NCBI RefSeq assembly: GCF_031755915.1
Contig: NC_083389.1
Coordinates: 1,546,001 to 1,610,000 of the forward strand
Direction: 5' to 3'
Source: Ziziphus jujuba
Lineage: Eukaryota; Streptophyta; Magnoliopsida; Rosales; Rhamnaceae
DNA: 64,000 nt
In this document: positions 10,624-20,896 of the stretch, piece by piece
How the letters are laid out: each line of letters begins with the position of its first letter
Numbering within the stretch: position 1 is the stretch's first letter
Translations under genes and position numbers: made by a program
Notes under the pieces: generated by a model
Told to the model about the DNA's origin: nothing
What the model saw: the letters and a program-made list of their open reading frames with translations, nothing else
Databases searched by the model: none

Positions 10624-11695
10624 TGATACAAAACTAGGACGACCTACTCCTAAACCCGTATTATATTAGCCCGGATCTAATTATGTTCAAGTTCTAATGG
10701 AATTGACCTCAACCCCTAACCAACCTAAGGTTAGAAACCTCGGTATAATGTAGACGCCACAATAGGGGATGGAAAAACCTATTGATAAATCAGGCTAAAA
10801 CAACCAATTCACTAATGGTGTTTTAGGTGTTCCCAAAGAACAAAGAGATAATTAGTCTCACAAGTATTTTCTCAATTCAAATCAAAGTTGTATGCTTATT
10901 GAAAAATAAGCCTTTAAAGAGGCTTTGAAAGAAACAAAATAAACCCTAAAAACCCTAGGAAAAATCGGCCACACAATGAAGAGTTCTAGCTTGACCGAAT
11001 CTTTCTTTTTCCTAATCTAATTAATTAATTCCCTTATTTTCAATTAGGAATTAATTAATTTACAAACAAAATAATAAAATAAAAACTTTCCTAAACTTAT
11101 TTGTTCAATAAATAAATAAATACAAATCCAAAATTAAAGATAGTTTCCTAAAACAAAAAGTAAAAACAAATTAGGAAACTAAATATGGTAATTTTCGGCT
11201 AGGTTGATAATGCCAAATAAGCTTATTATGAAGTTCCTCACGTTGCCCTTGCTTAGAAATATGAGAGAAGGCTAATACAGTAAAATACAGTAAAGCCAGC
11301 AAAGAATACAGCAAATTTTGGCCTTTCTTCCCCTTGTGTACAAACCACTATGTTGTTCGGCTTTGAAGCTGCTTTGGCTGGTTTCTATGACTCATCCACC
11401 ATATGAATTGAACTCATACGAATGGGGACCCTATTCATACAACCCGACCTCCATATTGGCACTAAAAACATCACCTGGGCCTGTTTTGGCTTCTATTGCT
11501 TGTATGAGTAAAAGAGGCCTTGGTTCTTTAGATATGGAGAACCCCTCTTGATTATGACTTATTCCTTCAATAAAAACAGCAAGATTGTCCTTGAACTTCT
11601 TGGCTTTGGCTCTAGTGATCGGCCCCACCTTCATCTGTATTGGATCAGCACCCTAGTGGGTTGTCGGTTGAACGGTCTTGGGCGGATTCATATCA
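10624..11695 (-). repeat. 5' LTR of G2
   Basis: This 1072-bp LTR matches 3588-4712 except for a deletion of about 55 bases near 11211 and scattered substitutions. It is followed by the TTTAG duplication at 11696-11700. The small open frame at 11431-11634 is the LTR-encoded MKVGPITRA tail, not a separate gene. Confidence 0.92.
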
Positions 11696-12243
11696 TTTAG
11701 TAATGAGCATAACGACCCTATTGTTCTAGTGGACAGAAGAACCTATGATTAGCTTTTTGGGAAATTTCCAAACGAACAATTTCAATGAAATCTTTCAATT
11801 TCTTATTTTACTATGTTCAACTTTATGTATTCCTCCAAAATGTTTCAGTTTATGCTTCTACCTGTTATCTAGATATACCACGAAAGATGTATGGTCTACT
11901 GAGGCTACTACGAAATATTTACTCATGGGTGGGGCAAGCTCTTCTATTTTGGTTCATGGTTTCTCTTGGCTATATGGTTCATCCGGGTAAGAGATCGAGC
12001 TTCAAGAAATAGTGAATGGTCTTATCAATACACAAATGTATAACTCCCCAGGAATTTCAATTTCGCGTATATTCATCACTATAGGAATTGGGTTCAAGCT
12101 TTCCCCAGCCCCTTCTCATCAATGGACTGCTGACGTATACGAAAGAGTGCAGTTCATTTGATAAAATCCTACCTCTCTATCTATCTCTAAGATGTTTGGA
12201 TTTTTCAAAACTCCATGGACCTGCAGAAGAGAAATGCTATCCC
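11696..12243 (+). pseudogene. ndhB: plastid ndhB exon 1, second part (NUPT)
   Basis: The frame resumes at the duplicated TTTAG and reads VMSITTLLF, then a TAG where plastids have an arginine codon, then [20 protein letters not shown]. About 40 codons are missing between TLCIP and PKCFS. The rest covers [19 protein letters not shown], further stops, and [11 protein letters not shown] up to the exon 1 end near REMLS (codons split among frames). A stop TAA replaces a glutamate codon shortly after ADVYERVQF; the second ndhB copy near 50640 has the same change. It is clearly nonfunctional. Confidence 0.88.
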
Positions 12244-12825
12244 AACTCGGACCAAGACATAACTTTTACTTGTTCGAATAACAATTAAGGTGAAGCAGGG
12301 TCAGGAACAACGAATCTCTTTATGATAAAGAGATTCATTTTGTAAGTTCGTTGTCACGGGTAGTTCCTACAAAGGATCGGACTAATGACGTATACAATAC
12401 TTGAATTCTTGATGTAGATTCTACATAGTCGGTTCTCATCCTTCAGAGACTATGAGTGTAATAGGAGCATTTGTCGATAAAAGGATCACCCAAAGATGAT
12501 CATCTTATGGCTATTGAGAACGAATCAACTTAGATGGTTCTATTTCTCAATCTTTGTGACTTGCTCTTATGGAACCAAGGTAGAAAAGATTGAGAACAAT
12601 TAGTCATTCACAACCATTGATAAAGGATTCCTTGAAATGTTAAGGATTAGTAATCCTTTTTAGAAATCAAATGGATTCGTTCTTATACATACACGAGGCA
12701 AGTAATCAAAAAAGAAAGAAGATGAGTTCTTCTTTCTTTTATCACTTAGGAGCCGTGCGAGATGAAAGTATCATGCATGGTTTTGAATGAGAGAAAGAAG
12801 TGAGGAATCCTCCTTTTGACTCTAA
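12244..12825 (+). pseudogene. ndhB: ndhB group II intron remnant
   Basis: Noncoding stretch between the two ndhB exons, at the position and about the length of the plastid ndhB group II intron. Near its 3' end, GAGCCGTGCGAGATGAAAGT (12751-12770) with the following CATGCATGG fits group II domain V. A homologous copy occupies about 50740-51290. Confidence 0.78.
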
Positions 12826-13581
12826 CTCTCCCACTCCAGTTGTTGCTTTTCTTTCTGTTACTTCGAAAGTAGCTGCTTCCGCTTCAGCCACTCGAATTTT
12901 TGATATTCCTTCTTATTTCTCATCAAACGAATGGCATCTTCTTTTGGAAATCCTAGCTATTCTTAGCATTATATTAGGGAAGTCATTGCTATTACTCAAA
13001 CAAGCATGAAACATATGCTTGCGTATTCGTCCATAGGTCAAATTGGATATGTAATTACTGGAATAATTGTTGGAGACTCAACTGGTGGATATGCAAGCAT
13101 GATAACTTATAAGCTGTTCTATATCTCCACGAATCTAAGAACTTTTGCTTACACTGTATCATTTGGTCTACGTACTGGAATTGATAACATTAGAGATTAT
13201 GCAGGATTATACATGAAATATCCTTTTTTGGCTCTCTCTTTCGCCCTATGTCTCTTATCCTTAGGAGGTCTTCCTCTACTAGCAGGTTTTTTCGGAAAAC
13301 TTCATTTATTCTGGTGTGGATGGCAGGCATGCCTATATTTCTTGGTTTCAATAGGACTCCTTATGAGCATTGTTTCTATCTACTATTATCTAAAAATAAT
13401 CAAGTTCTTAATGAATAGACGAAACTGAGACATAACCTCTCACATGTAAAATTATAGAAGATCCCCTTTAAGATCAAACAATTCCATTAAATTGAGTATG
13501 ATTGTATGTGTCATAACATCTACTATACCAGAAATATCAATGAACCCAATTATTGAAATTGCTCAAGATACCCTGTTTTAG
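12826..13581 (+). pseudogene. ndhB: plastid ndhB exon 2 (NUPT)
   Basis: Exon 2 begins near [20 protein letters not shown] and continues through [17 protein letters not shown] small indel near 12978 moves the frame before [16 protein letters not shown] at 13006. That frame is open to 13428 ([15 protein letters not shown], hydrophobic helices), meets a stop after MNRRN, and the last residues [15 protein letters not shown] to the original stop at about 13581 remain recognisable. NdhB is a proton-pumping membrane subunit of the plastid NDH complex. The copy at 51290-52062 shares several replacements. Confidence 0.88.
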
Positions 13582-14166
13582 CTTTTAGAATCTATTTCTT
13601 AGTTCAAGATCCATTTTACTAACTGGAATCAAATAATTAGTAGATCTGTTCCGCCCAAAATGGGAATGGGCTAGGGTTATGAACTTATAATCTATAATCT
13701 GATGATCGAGTCGATTTTATGATTATATGTTCATTCCATACCAGACCAGACCAGAATAGGGTTATATACATTTTAATTATGAGAAGGGGTCATTCGAGCG
13801 TATCTAAATAGATACTATATTTACGTATGGATCCCTACGTCATTACATTCCATTTAGGATTAGGAATAGGCGTAATCACACATGCTTTTAACATATCTCT
13901 CGTTATTTGGGACCCTATCCACCTAACCTATTTGGGCTTTTATTGAATCGAGAAATAGGTTTGATTGTCCATCATTTTTATGTAATATATAAATATAAGA
14001 TAAGGCAACCTCCAGATAATTCAAATCGAAGCGATTGGATCTCCGATTCCAGCCTATATGACATGACCGATCAATAGAAATACTCTAACACTCCACCTTT
14101 GTCGTATATTCCATACATCACAATAGAAAGATATCATATTCATGGAATATGATTCACTTTCAAGAT
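13582..14166 (+). other. plastid ndhB-trnL spacer (NUPT)
   Basis: Noncoding plastid-derived sequence between ndhB and trnL-CAA. It aligns throughout with 52063-52645, with point differences and small indels. No gene is visible. Confidence 0.75.
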
Positions 14167-14247
14167 GCCTTAGTGGTGAAAAGGTAGACACGTGAGACTC
14201 AAAATCTCGTGCTAAAGAGCGTGGAGGTTTGAGTCCTCTTCAAGGCA
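14167..14247 (+). pseudogene. trnL-CAA: plastid-type trnL-CAA copy (NUPT)
   Basis: An 81-nt sequence begins GCCTTAGTGG and ends CAAGGCA, with the anticodon stem-loop GACTCAAAATCTC carrying CAA, a long variable arm and a T-arm GGTTTGAGTCC. It matches plastid leucine tRNA with a few substitutions, including A for G in the acceptor/D-arm region and T for C in the T loop. The position downstream of ndhB matches plastid order. It still folds as a cloverleaf, but a plastid tRNA copy in nuclear DNA is not expected to be used. Confidence 0.88.
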
Positions 14248-14282
14248 TAATATTGAATATTGAGAATGCTCAATGAATTTTG

Positions 14283-14375
14283 ATCTAAGATTTCAACTAT
14301 TCCATGTTTCAGTAGTAGTATATTATTCCTTAGAGGTAAGGTCCAAAATATGGAAGAAACGGGTGTTTCCACAAC
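14283..14375 (-). pseudogene. ycf15: plastid ycf15 N-terminal remnant (NUPT)
   Basis: The reverse strand encodes a decayed version of the ycf15 start (SSIFWT-like, then LLLKHG-like codons). The C-terminal half, present in the other plastid segment at 53030-53496, is missing: about 0.7 kb has been deleted between the trnL flank and 14283. ycf15 is a small plastid frame of doubtful coding status. Confidence 0.6.
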
Positions 14376-14404
14376 ATTACCACTCAGTCAATTCTGTTCC
14401 ACTT

Positions 14405-16197
14405 AATCCCTGTTTCATAGCCACATATCTTTTCGGCTAAGCAACGGGAAACCTTTCTCGTGTTACATGAATCCAATTTTCATTTCATCGGGGAAAAGCC
14501 ATCTTTTTCTCAACAATGTCTTTGTCATTTGATCCATAGTGTTCCATTAGATTGGAACAGCTTTGATAAATACTGAGAACTCTCTGATGGAGTATTAAAA
14601 TGGAAAAATCCATTAGACAATGAACTATTGGTTTTAAGCCATCTCTGGCGATGACTTAACAATTCGAAGTACTTTTCTTGCGTATTCTTGATAAACCAGC
14701 GTTTATATATAGATGTAGGAGGATTTGTTTGGGAAGTAAGAAGCCCCTTTGACATCTCTTTATATGCAAAGAATTCTCGATGTAAAAACACAGAGACAAC
14801 GGGCTGATCTTTGAATAGGAAAAAGAGTGGACCTACAGGGTCCCAAATGAATTGGCTTATTCGAAAAAAGCCTTGTTCTTTGGAAGATCTATCTCGTTCT
14901 AGTACTACATGGTTCCACTCTGCAAGAACTCCGAATCATTCTCTTGAAACCCATCCTCTTCATTATAAATGATCTACTTGCCCCGAAATGACCTAGCCCG
15001 ATAGGAAAATCCCAATTCATTAGGCCTTTCGATATAATCAAATAGAAAGCCTCAAGGGCACCATATTCTAGGAGCCCAAACTATATGACTGAATAAATCC
15101 TCCTCTATCTGTTGTGGATTGAGGACTCCTTCTCCTTCTCCTTCTTCAAATTTCAATTTGTATTGTTCACAAAGAAATCTTTGATCAACAATAGAACAAG
15201 ATCTATTTTACATCATATCTAAGGGATTCCTTGGTTCAGGCCGAAGGAGCAATGTCCCTCGATCATTATCAAATTGGCTACAATCTTTTTCTGTCCATGA
15301 GGATCCCACCAAAGCGTCTTCTACTTCTAATAGGCCATGAACTAAATCAGAATCATTCTCAATGAGTCCAGAAGAAGTGATCCCATGTTTTTCATCGAGT
15401 CAGGGTAGAGACCAAAGGTCTTGAGCGACCAATCCTGCAGAACAACTCAAAAGATAAAGAAGTATCATTAATTTCTTCAAGCTTGTTCTAAGTGCGAAGT
15501 ACCATTTGCATAAATAAGAATACCTTTCGTTACATGATTTCTTCTTCATATAGATAGATATAAGATCTATGGAGCAACTACTTAGAAGTACATTTTGTGC
15601 AACAGCCCTTCCTATCTTATAGAAAAGGATCCTATGATCCTAAACCGATCTTACCTGGGATTGCAAATCCCAAGTTTGTCTACAAATTGTAGATCTAATT
15701 ATATTAGTGTCTATAATTGATTTCTTTTGTGTAATACTAATCGATAGGGCCTGATTGGTAAGTGCTACAAGATCTCATACATTGGAACCCATGGTTATGG
15801 ACCCGAATCCATTAGTATGGAACATTTTATTTTCAAAGTGAAATCCCCTAGTTTATGAAAGAGTGAAAAAGTGCTTTCGTTGTTGTGGAATAAGAAGCCT
15901 TCATATCTTAATGCATGTATTTAATTTATTCGGAGCTATTAGAGTAGGATCCACTTTTTGGGGAATATGAGTCGAAGCAATAACAAGAATATTTCTAGTG
16001 GAACATCTTTCACAACCCCTGGAGGGATAGTTCACTAATAGACCAAGGGATAAGTAATTCAACTCACTCACATCCAGACCATGAATGTTTGGAATCCATA
16101 TTATGCAAGGAGACATTGCTTTTGCTAATTCGAATTGAAGGGTGATATAAAATCGATCTATTTTTGGCATCATATCCATAGATAAATTCAACAGCTA
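14405..16197 (-). pseudogene. ycf2: plastid ycf2 C-terminal fragment (NUPT)
   Basis: About 1.8 kb of reverse-strand sequence matches the end of Ycf2, a very large plastid AAA-type protein linked to protein import. Recognisable pieces, from N to C, are [20 protein letters not shown] (frame 16191-15901), [31 protein letters not shown], then broken frames with [19 protein letters not shown] and [20 protein letters not shown], and finally [19 protein letters not shown] (14791-14525). Many frameshifts and stops are present. The upstream 5/6 of the gene is absent, and it joins ndhD directly at 16197/16198, a junction not found in plastid genomes. Confidence 0.88.
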
Positions 16198-17607
16198 TTA
16201 CAAGTAGTAGTACAAAGAGCGAAACAAATAGCTCTCGTGGCCCAGAAAAAAAAAAGTTTGGAGCATTAAAAGCTTGTATCCATAGAACATCTGACGTAAC
16301 ATAGATAATGAGTAAATAGGAGTTAATATCATTCTAATTGCCATTACAAAAGTAATTACTATTTTTGTAATTAAAAGATATTTTTGGCTAGTAAGTATTC
16401 CAAAAAATACTATCAATTCTGCAACAAAACCGCTCATGCCCGGTAATGCAAGAGAAGCCATCGATAAGATATTGAAAGTCATGAATATTTTTGGAATTGT
16501 GGTAGCCATTTCGTCCATTTTCTCGAGATAAATAAGATGTATTCTATCATAACTCATTCCTGCCAACAAAAAAAGCGCAGCACCAATAAATCCATGAGAG
16601 ATTATTTGTAAAATGGCTCCATTGAGTTCTGTATCGTTTATAGAACCAATTCCTATAAATATGAAACCCACATGTGATACAGAGGAATAAGGTATTCTTG
16701 TTTGAAAATTATGTTGCCCCGGAGATGTTGAAGCTGCATAGATTATTAGAATTGTACCAACTATGATCAACCAAGGAGAAAAGATAGAATGAGCATGAGG
16801 TAATAATTGCATATTTATCCGAACCACTCCATACACTCCCATTTTTAATGATATTCCAGCTAGAAGCATACAAGTACTGTAATGTGCTTCTCCATGGGTG
16901 TCTAGTAACCATGTATGTAAGGGTATAATCGGCAATTTAACAGTATAAGCAATAAAAAATCCAATATAAAAAATGATTTCCAGTCTTACAGGATATGATT
17001 GATTAGCTGATGTTTCAAAATTTAATGTTGGTTCATTAAAACCAGATAAACCAATACCTATAACTCCTATTAATAAAAAAACAGAAGCTCTTGCAGTGTA
17101 CAAAATAAATTTTGTAGCTGAAAACAAACATTTCTTTTCGCCCCATATGGATAGAAGTAGATAAACTGGAATTAATTCTAACTCCCACATGATGAAAAAA
17201 AGTAAAAGGTCTTGAGAAGAAAATGGTCCTATTTGAATGCTATACATTGCTAACATCAGGAAATGGAATAATCGAGAATCTCGAGTCACCGGCCGAGCCG
17301 CTAAAGTAGCTAAAATAGTGATTAATCCTGTCAGTAAAATAGGTCCTATAGAAATTCCATCTATTCCCAATCTCTAGTAAAAATTAAAAAAATGGATCCA
17401 TTTATAATTCTCTGTAAGTTGGATTAATGGATTGTCCAATTGGAAATGATACTCAAATGTATAGGTTATTAGAAGGAGTTCTATTATGCATATACAAATA
17501 GTATACCACCTAATTACCTTATTCACTCTATGAAGGAGAAAGAAAATTAAAGAACTCGTAGATATTGGCAAAACTACAACTATCGTTAACCAAGGAAAAT
17601 CATTTGT
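16198..17607 (-). pseudogene. ndhD: plastid ndhD, nearly complete but broken (NUPT)
   Basis: ndhD encodes a large antiporter-like membrane subunit of the plastid NDH complex. The reverse strand gives [15 protein letters not shown] near the start (the plastid start codon is usually an edited ACG; here the position is ACA at about 17607). A single stop TAG at about 17371-17373 replaces a tryptophan in NFHWRLGIDG. After it, 390 codons are open: [39 protein letters not shown] and [19 protein letters not shown] are all present. The C-terminus shifts frame near YGYKL and is truncated at the ycf2 junction, losing the last stretch. Confidence 0.92.
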
Positions 17608-17736
17608 GGTAAAAACAAGATACACTTGGACCAGAAAAACCCGTGCTCAAAAATATAAAATAAAATATATTATTTTGAGCATGGGTTTTTGTTGGTAAAA
17701 AAATAAATATGTTGAAGTAAGGTTTTATGAAACGTA
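17608..17736 (-). other. psaC-ndhD spacer (NUPT)
   Basis: Short noncoding spacer in plastid order. It contains an inverted repeat whose arms read close to AACCCGTGCTCAAAA and TTTTGAGCATGGGTT around an AT core (about 17639-17687); such a stem is usual downstream of psaC. Confidence 0.65.
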
Positions 17737-17860
17737 TCAATAAGCTAGCCCCATACTTTGAGTTGTGTCATGCCATAAATAAACTTAAACACTCAAGAAA
17801 TCCACTGGACAGTTAAATTCACATCTTTTACAGCCGACATAGTCCTCTGTTCTATGAGAA
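17737..17860 (-). pseudogene. psaC: plastid psaC 3' half (NUPT)
   Basis: The reverse strand reads [20 protein letters not shown], then SV, a TAA in place of arginine, and VYLWHDTTQSMGLAY with the stop at 17737-17739. This is the second iron-sulfur cluster half of photosystem I subunit PsaC (C..C..C...CP motif retained). The N-terminal half is missing, cut at about 17860. The neighbour relation to ndhD is that of the plastid small single-copy region. Confidence 0.87.
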
Positions 17861-18331
17861 AAAAAGAAAAAATAGAAATAATGAGAAAAAAATAATATTT
17901 ATTATTAATAATAAATAAAAAAACCTCTTTGAGTTCATCCGAAAAAGGCCCTTTATTTTCATGGCTTGGCCTAGTCAATACTTAGCCGGACCGGACCTCT
18001 TTTGTTTTATTCAATCGTAATAAGATAAAATGATTTATTTAATTTGAAAACAATTAGTTTGAAAACAAAACAAAAAGTCTTGTTATTGAAACAACAAAAG
18101 TCATAAAAAGACATGCTTTGATATAGAATCAAAGCGAGATTTCTTATCTTCTTTATTTTCCCTTTTTTTTTTTTTGTATACTGATATTTTACTGAAATAA
18201 AAATATGTATATAATAAAAAATGGAACTATGGATTTGTGCACGATGCATTTTTTTTCTAATCCTATCTTTTGATTGCGCCTGAGTTTCTTGTTCGACAAA
18301 AAGTCCATTTATATACAATAATTGGATTGGA
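17861..18331. other. AT-rich plastid-like spacer
   Basis: Very AT-rich sequence between the psaC fragment and trnG. By position it resembles the plastid trnS-trnG spacer of the large single-copy region, so another NUPT junction lies near 17860. Long A/T runs occur at 17890-17935 and 18165-18176. The open frames here (for example 18007-18318, reverse) have no coding resemblance. Confidence 0.5.
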
Positions 18332-18354
18332 GCGGGTATAATTTAGTGGTAAAA
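18332..18354 (+). pseudogene. trnG-UCC: plastid trnG-UCC exon 1 (NUPT)
   Basis: The 23 bases beginning GCGGGTATAATTTAGTGG match the first exon of the split plastid glycine tRNA, followed by GTGTGATTCATTCTATTAAC, the start of its group II intron. The rest of the intron, exon 2 and trnR are missing; the sequence runs into the atpA 3' end by 18463. Confidence 0.8.
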
Positions 18355-18462
18355 GTGTGATTCATTCTATTAACCCCCGAATAGTTAAGGGGTTTTCCAC
18401 ATATTCATTTCTTCCGAATAATAAATGTGAAAGGAAAATAAATATATAAAAAATTGGCCTCT

Positions 18463-19636
18463 TGCCAATTGATTTTGAGTAACTTTATCGAGATCAGAAG
18501 CAAATTGTGCAAAGGCTTCTAATTCAACGAATTACACCAATTCCAATTTTGATTTGCCAGCTACTTGTTTCATGGCTTTAATTTGAGCTGTGAACCGTAC
18601 GCTGGATGCAGAAATACCCACATTAATAGCAGGTCTAATTCCGGCATTGAATAGATCGGTGGATAAGAATATTTGTCCATCTGTAATGGAAATTACATTA
18701 GTAGGAATATAAGCCGAAACATCTCCCTTCACCTAAATGGGAACTTGATTTAGCAGCTCTTTCCAAAAGGCGTGAATGCAAATAAAAAACATCTCCCAGA
18801 TAAGCTTCTCGGCTCGGTGGTCTGAGTAATAAAAGAGACATTTGGTGATAACCTGTGCTTGTTTTGAGAGATCATCATAAATAATTGAAGTGTGTTGTTT
18901 GCGGTACATAAAATAGTCAACTAAAGCAGCTCCTGTATAAGGAGCGAGGTATTGTAATGTAGTCGGAGATTCGGCCATTTCAGCTACCATAATAGTGTAA
19001 TCCATTGCTCCCCTTTCCTGTAAAGCAGTCACCACCTGAGCCATAGAAGATGCTTTTTGACCAATAGCTACATAAACGCATATTACATTTTGCCCTTGTT
19101 GATTGAGAATCGTATCTGTGGGTACTACTATTTTACCGGTTTACCTGTCCCCAATAATTAATTCTCGCCGACCACATCCTATAAGAATCATCGAATCAAT
19201 AGCAATAAGTCCTGTTTGAAGACGCTTATATACCGAACATCTCAAAATAATACCCGAGGCGGGAGATTCAATTAATCACCTCGACCATCAATAGGATTAG
19301 CCAGAGCATTTATAACACGGCCCAAAGAAGCCTCACTTACAGGGACCTGAGCAATTCGTCATGTTGCTTTTACAAAACTTCTCTCTTGTGTTATTAAACC
19401 GTCACCAATTAATACAACACTGACATTATTTGATTCCAAATTCAGAGCAATGCCTATCATACCTTCTTCAAATTCTAATAATTCCCCATCATTACTTCTT
19501 CAAGACCATAAATACGAGCAATGCCATTGCCTACTTGGAGTATAGTATCGGTATTTAAAATCTTTACTTCTGTATTATATTGTTCAATATGTTCATGAAT
19601 AATGTTACTAATTTCATATGCTCGAATAGTTACCAT
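18463..19636 (-). pseudogene. atpA: plastid atpA (ATP synthase alpha), broken (NUPT)
   Basis: The reverse strand starts at 19636 with [13 protein letters not shown] and runs to the region [20 protein letters not shown] near 18465, lacking about the last 100 residues. AtpA is the regulatory alpha subunit of the chloroplast ATP synthase F1 head. The nucleotide-binding GDRQTGK motif has a stop at Q (caa to taa) near 19140. Open pieces remain at 19044-18733 ([39 protein letters not shown]) and 18732-18532 ([20 protein letters not shown]). Several frameshifts disable it. Confidence 0.9.
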
Positions 19637-19695
19637 GACTATTTCTTAATTCTTTAATTTTGTTTGAAAGAAAAATAATGCCTGCAGTAGAAAGA

Positions 19696-20106
19696 CTAAC
19701 CTTTTATTTCTTTCATCGTTCCAAACATGCCAATATTAGTATTGGTGGTATGGAAATGTAACTCGGTGTTCAAACAACTATTCAAAGTTCATAGAGCCCC
19801 ATGTAAGGCTTGTTGGAAAACCTGTTGTCGAACTTGATTAACAGCCTTTTGTTGTTCAAAATGAATGCTTTCATTTTTGTAATTTTCTAATTGTTCCAAG
19901 GTTTTATAAGTTGAATTAATCAAATTCAATTATTCTCGTTCTATTTCAGAGAATCCATTCGCTTGAAATTGATCCGCTTCCATTTTTACTTTCCACAAGC
20001 GGGACTGGGTTTTTTCCAATCATTGAACGACCCCCCCGCGTAGTTCTTCCGAATTTTGAATAGTCTTCAAGATTTGTTGTTTTTGATTATCTAATAAATC
20101 ACTTAA
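19696..20106 (-). pseudogene. atpF: plastid atpF exon 2 (NUPT)
   Basis: Reverse-strand sequence upstream of atpA, in plastid order, matches the second exon of the ATP synthase CF0 subunit I gene. It begins at [13 protein letters not shown] near 20106 and ends GTMKEIKG with TAG at 19696-19698. Stops and shifts interrupt it; no long frame remains. The subunit is part of the peripheral stalk. Confidence 0.82.
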
Positions 20107-20896
20107 TGAAACTAGATTATATTTCCATTCATTTCAAAACTTCCAGATCCCTTCCCGAACCAAACATGAATCTTTAGATTCATTTGGCTCTCACGCCCAA
20201 TTACTTATGTATGGGGGAAGCTCTCTAGCTTTTTTTAATGTAATGAACCTAGCCTCTTTTCTCTATTCATATTTGCGAAAGTATAGAAACTGATCACTAA
20301 TCCAAGAACATAATATTCGGAGGACTCTTCTAACCAAACAAATAATTGTCAGCAAAGTTGGTTTTTTTTTTTTTTTCCTGCCAAATCCAAATAATTCTTT
20401 TACTTTATACACAGGTCATCGATTCAACATTGGATATAAAAGATAAAAAAAAAGGGGGAGAAATATCCATTTTTCTAAATTTTGACAATCAAATGCAAAT
20501 AACGGGTTCAAATCATTTTTTTATCGACATGAGTGTTTTATATAGGAAAAAAATTCCAACACTTTGAAACCATTTATGGATTAACATATTCTATATTAAC
20601 ATAGTAGTAGAAAGAGTACCACGCTACATTTGGACTTCAAACGATTTAGCTTTAACCGTGTTAACAATCCCACATTATTGGTTGACAGAGAAATAAAGTA
20701 GATTTAATGAATCACAAAATGCTATTGTTCTTAAATATGATTTCTTAATTTATTCAAAAGTAATTTGCGGAATCATGCACCTTTTTGAGTTATAATGAAA
20801 AAAAGTACAATTGGTTGGATCCAATACACCAAAGATTACACTTAGATTTATTGAATTTGTTGCTAAAATATCGGTATTAAACCCCAAACTCTCAGA
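20107..20896 (-). other. atpF intron remnant and plastid-like noncoding DNA
   Basis: On the reverse strand, the segment 20135-20200 has the form of group II intron domain V/VI next to atpF exon 2 (paired GAATCTAAAGATTC within it). Beyond about 20340 it is AT-rich, noncoding and plastid-like, but I could not place it exactly. The frame 20346-20567 is low complexity and not a gene. Exon 1 of atpF, atpH and atpI are not recognisable. Confidence 0.5.

Larger units (their letters stand above)
3588..11695 (-). mobile_element. Ty3/gypsy LTR retrotransposon G2 (full length, decayed)
   Basis: An 8.1-kb reverse-strand element flanked by TTTAG duplications. Reading the reverse strand, the order is 5' LTR (10624-11695), primer site (10609-10621), leader, gag, protease, reverse transcriptase/RNase H, integrase, polypurine tract (4713-4725), 3' LTR (3588-4712). 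This protease-RT-RNase H-integrase order defines Ty3/gypsy. Frameshifts and stops break the polyprotein into at least six frames, so it cannot move by itself. The right LTR lacks about 55 bases present in the left one (junction near 11211). I infer a chromovirus-type lineage, possibly CRM-like because the frame enters the LTR, but no chromodomain is evident. Confidence 0.93.

Noticed and set aside
13006..13428. 140-codon frame as a functional NdhB-like protein
   Set aside because: It is the middle of ndhB exon 2 with a lost frame upstream and a stop downstream; no start context of its own.
16198..17370. 390-codon frame as a functional ndhD gene
   Set aside because: The N-terminus is cut off by a stop and the C-terminus is frameshifted and fused to ycf2; it lies in nuclear transposon-rich DNA.
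18007..18318. Reverse-strand 103-codon frame as a gene
   Set aside because: Low-complexity, AT-driven reading of a plastid spacer with no protein resemblance.
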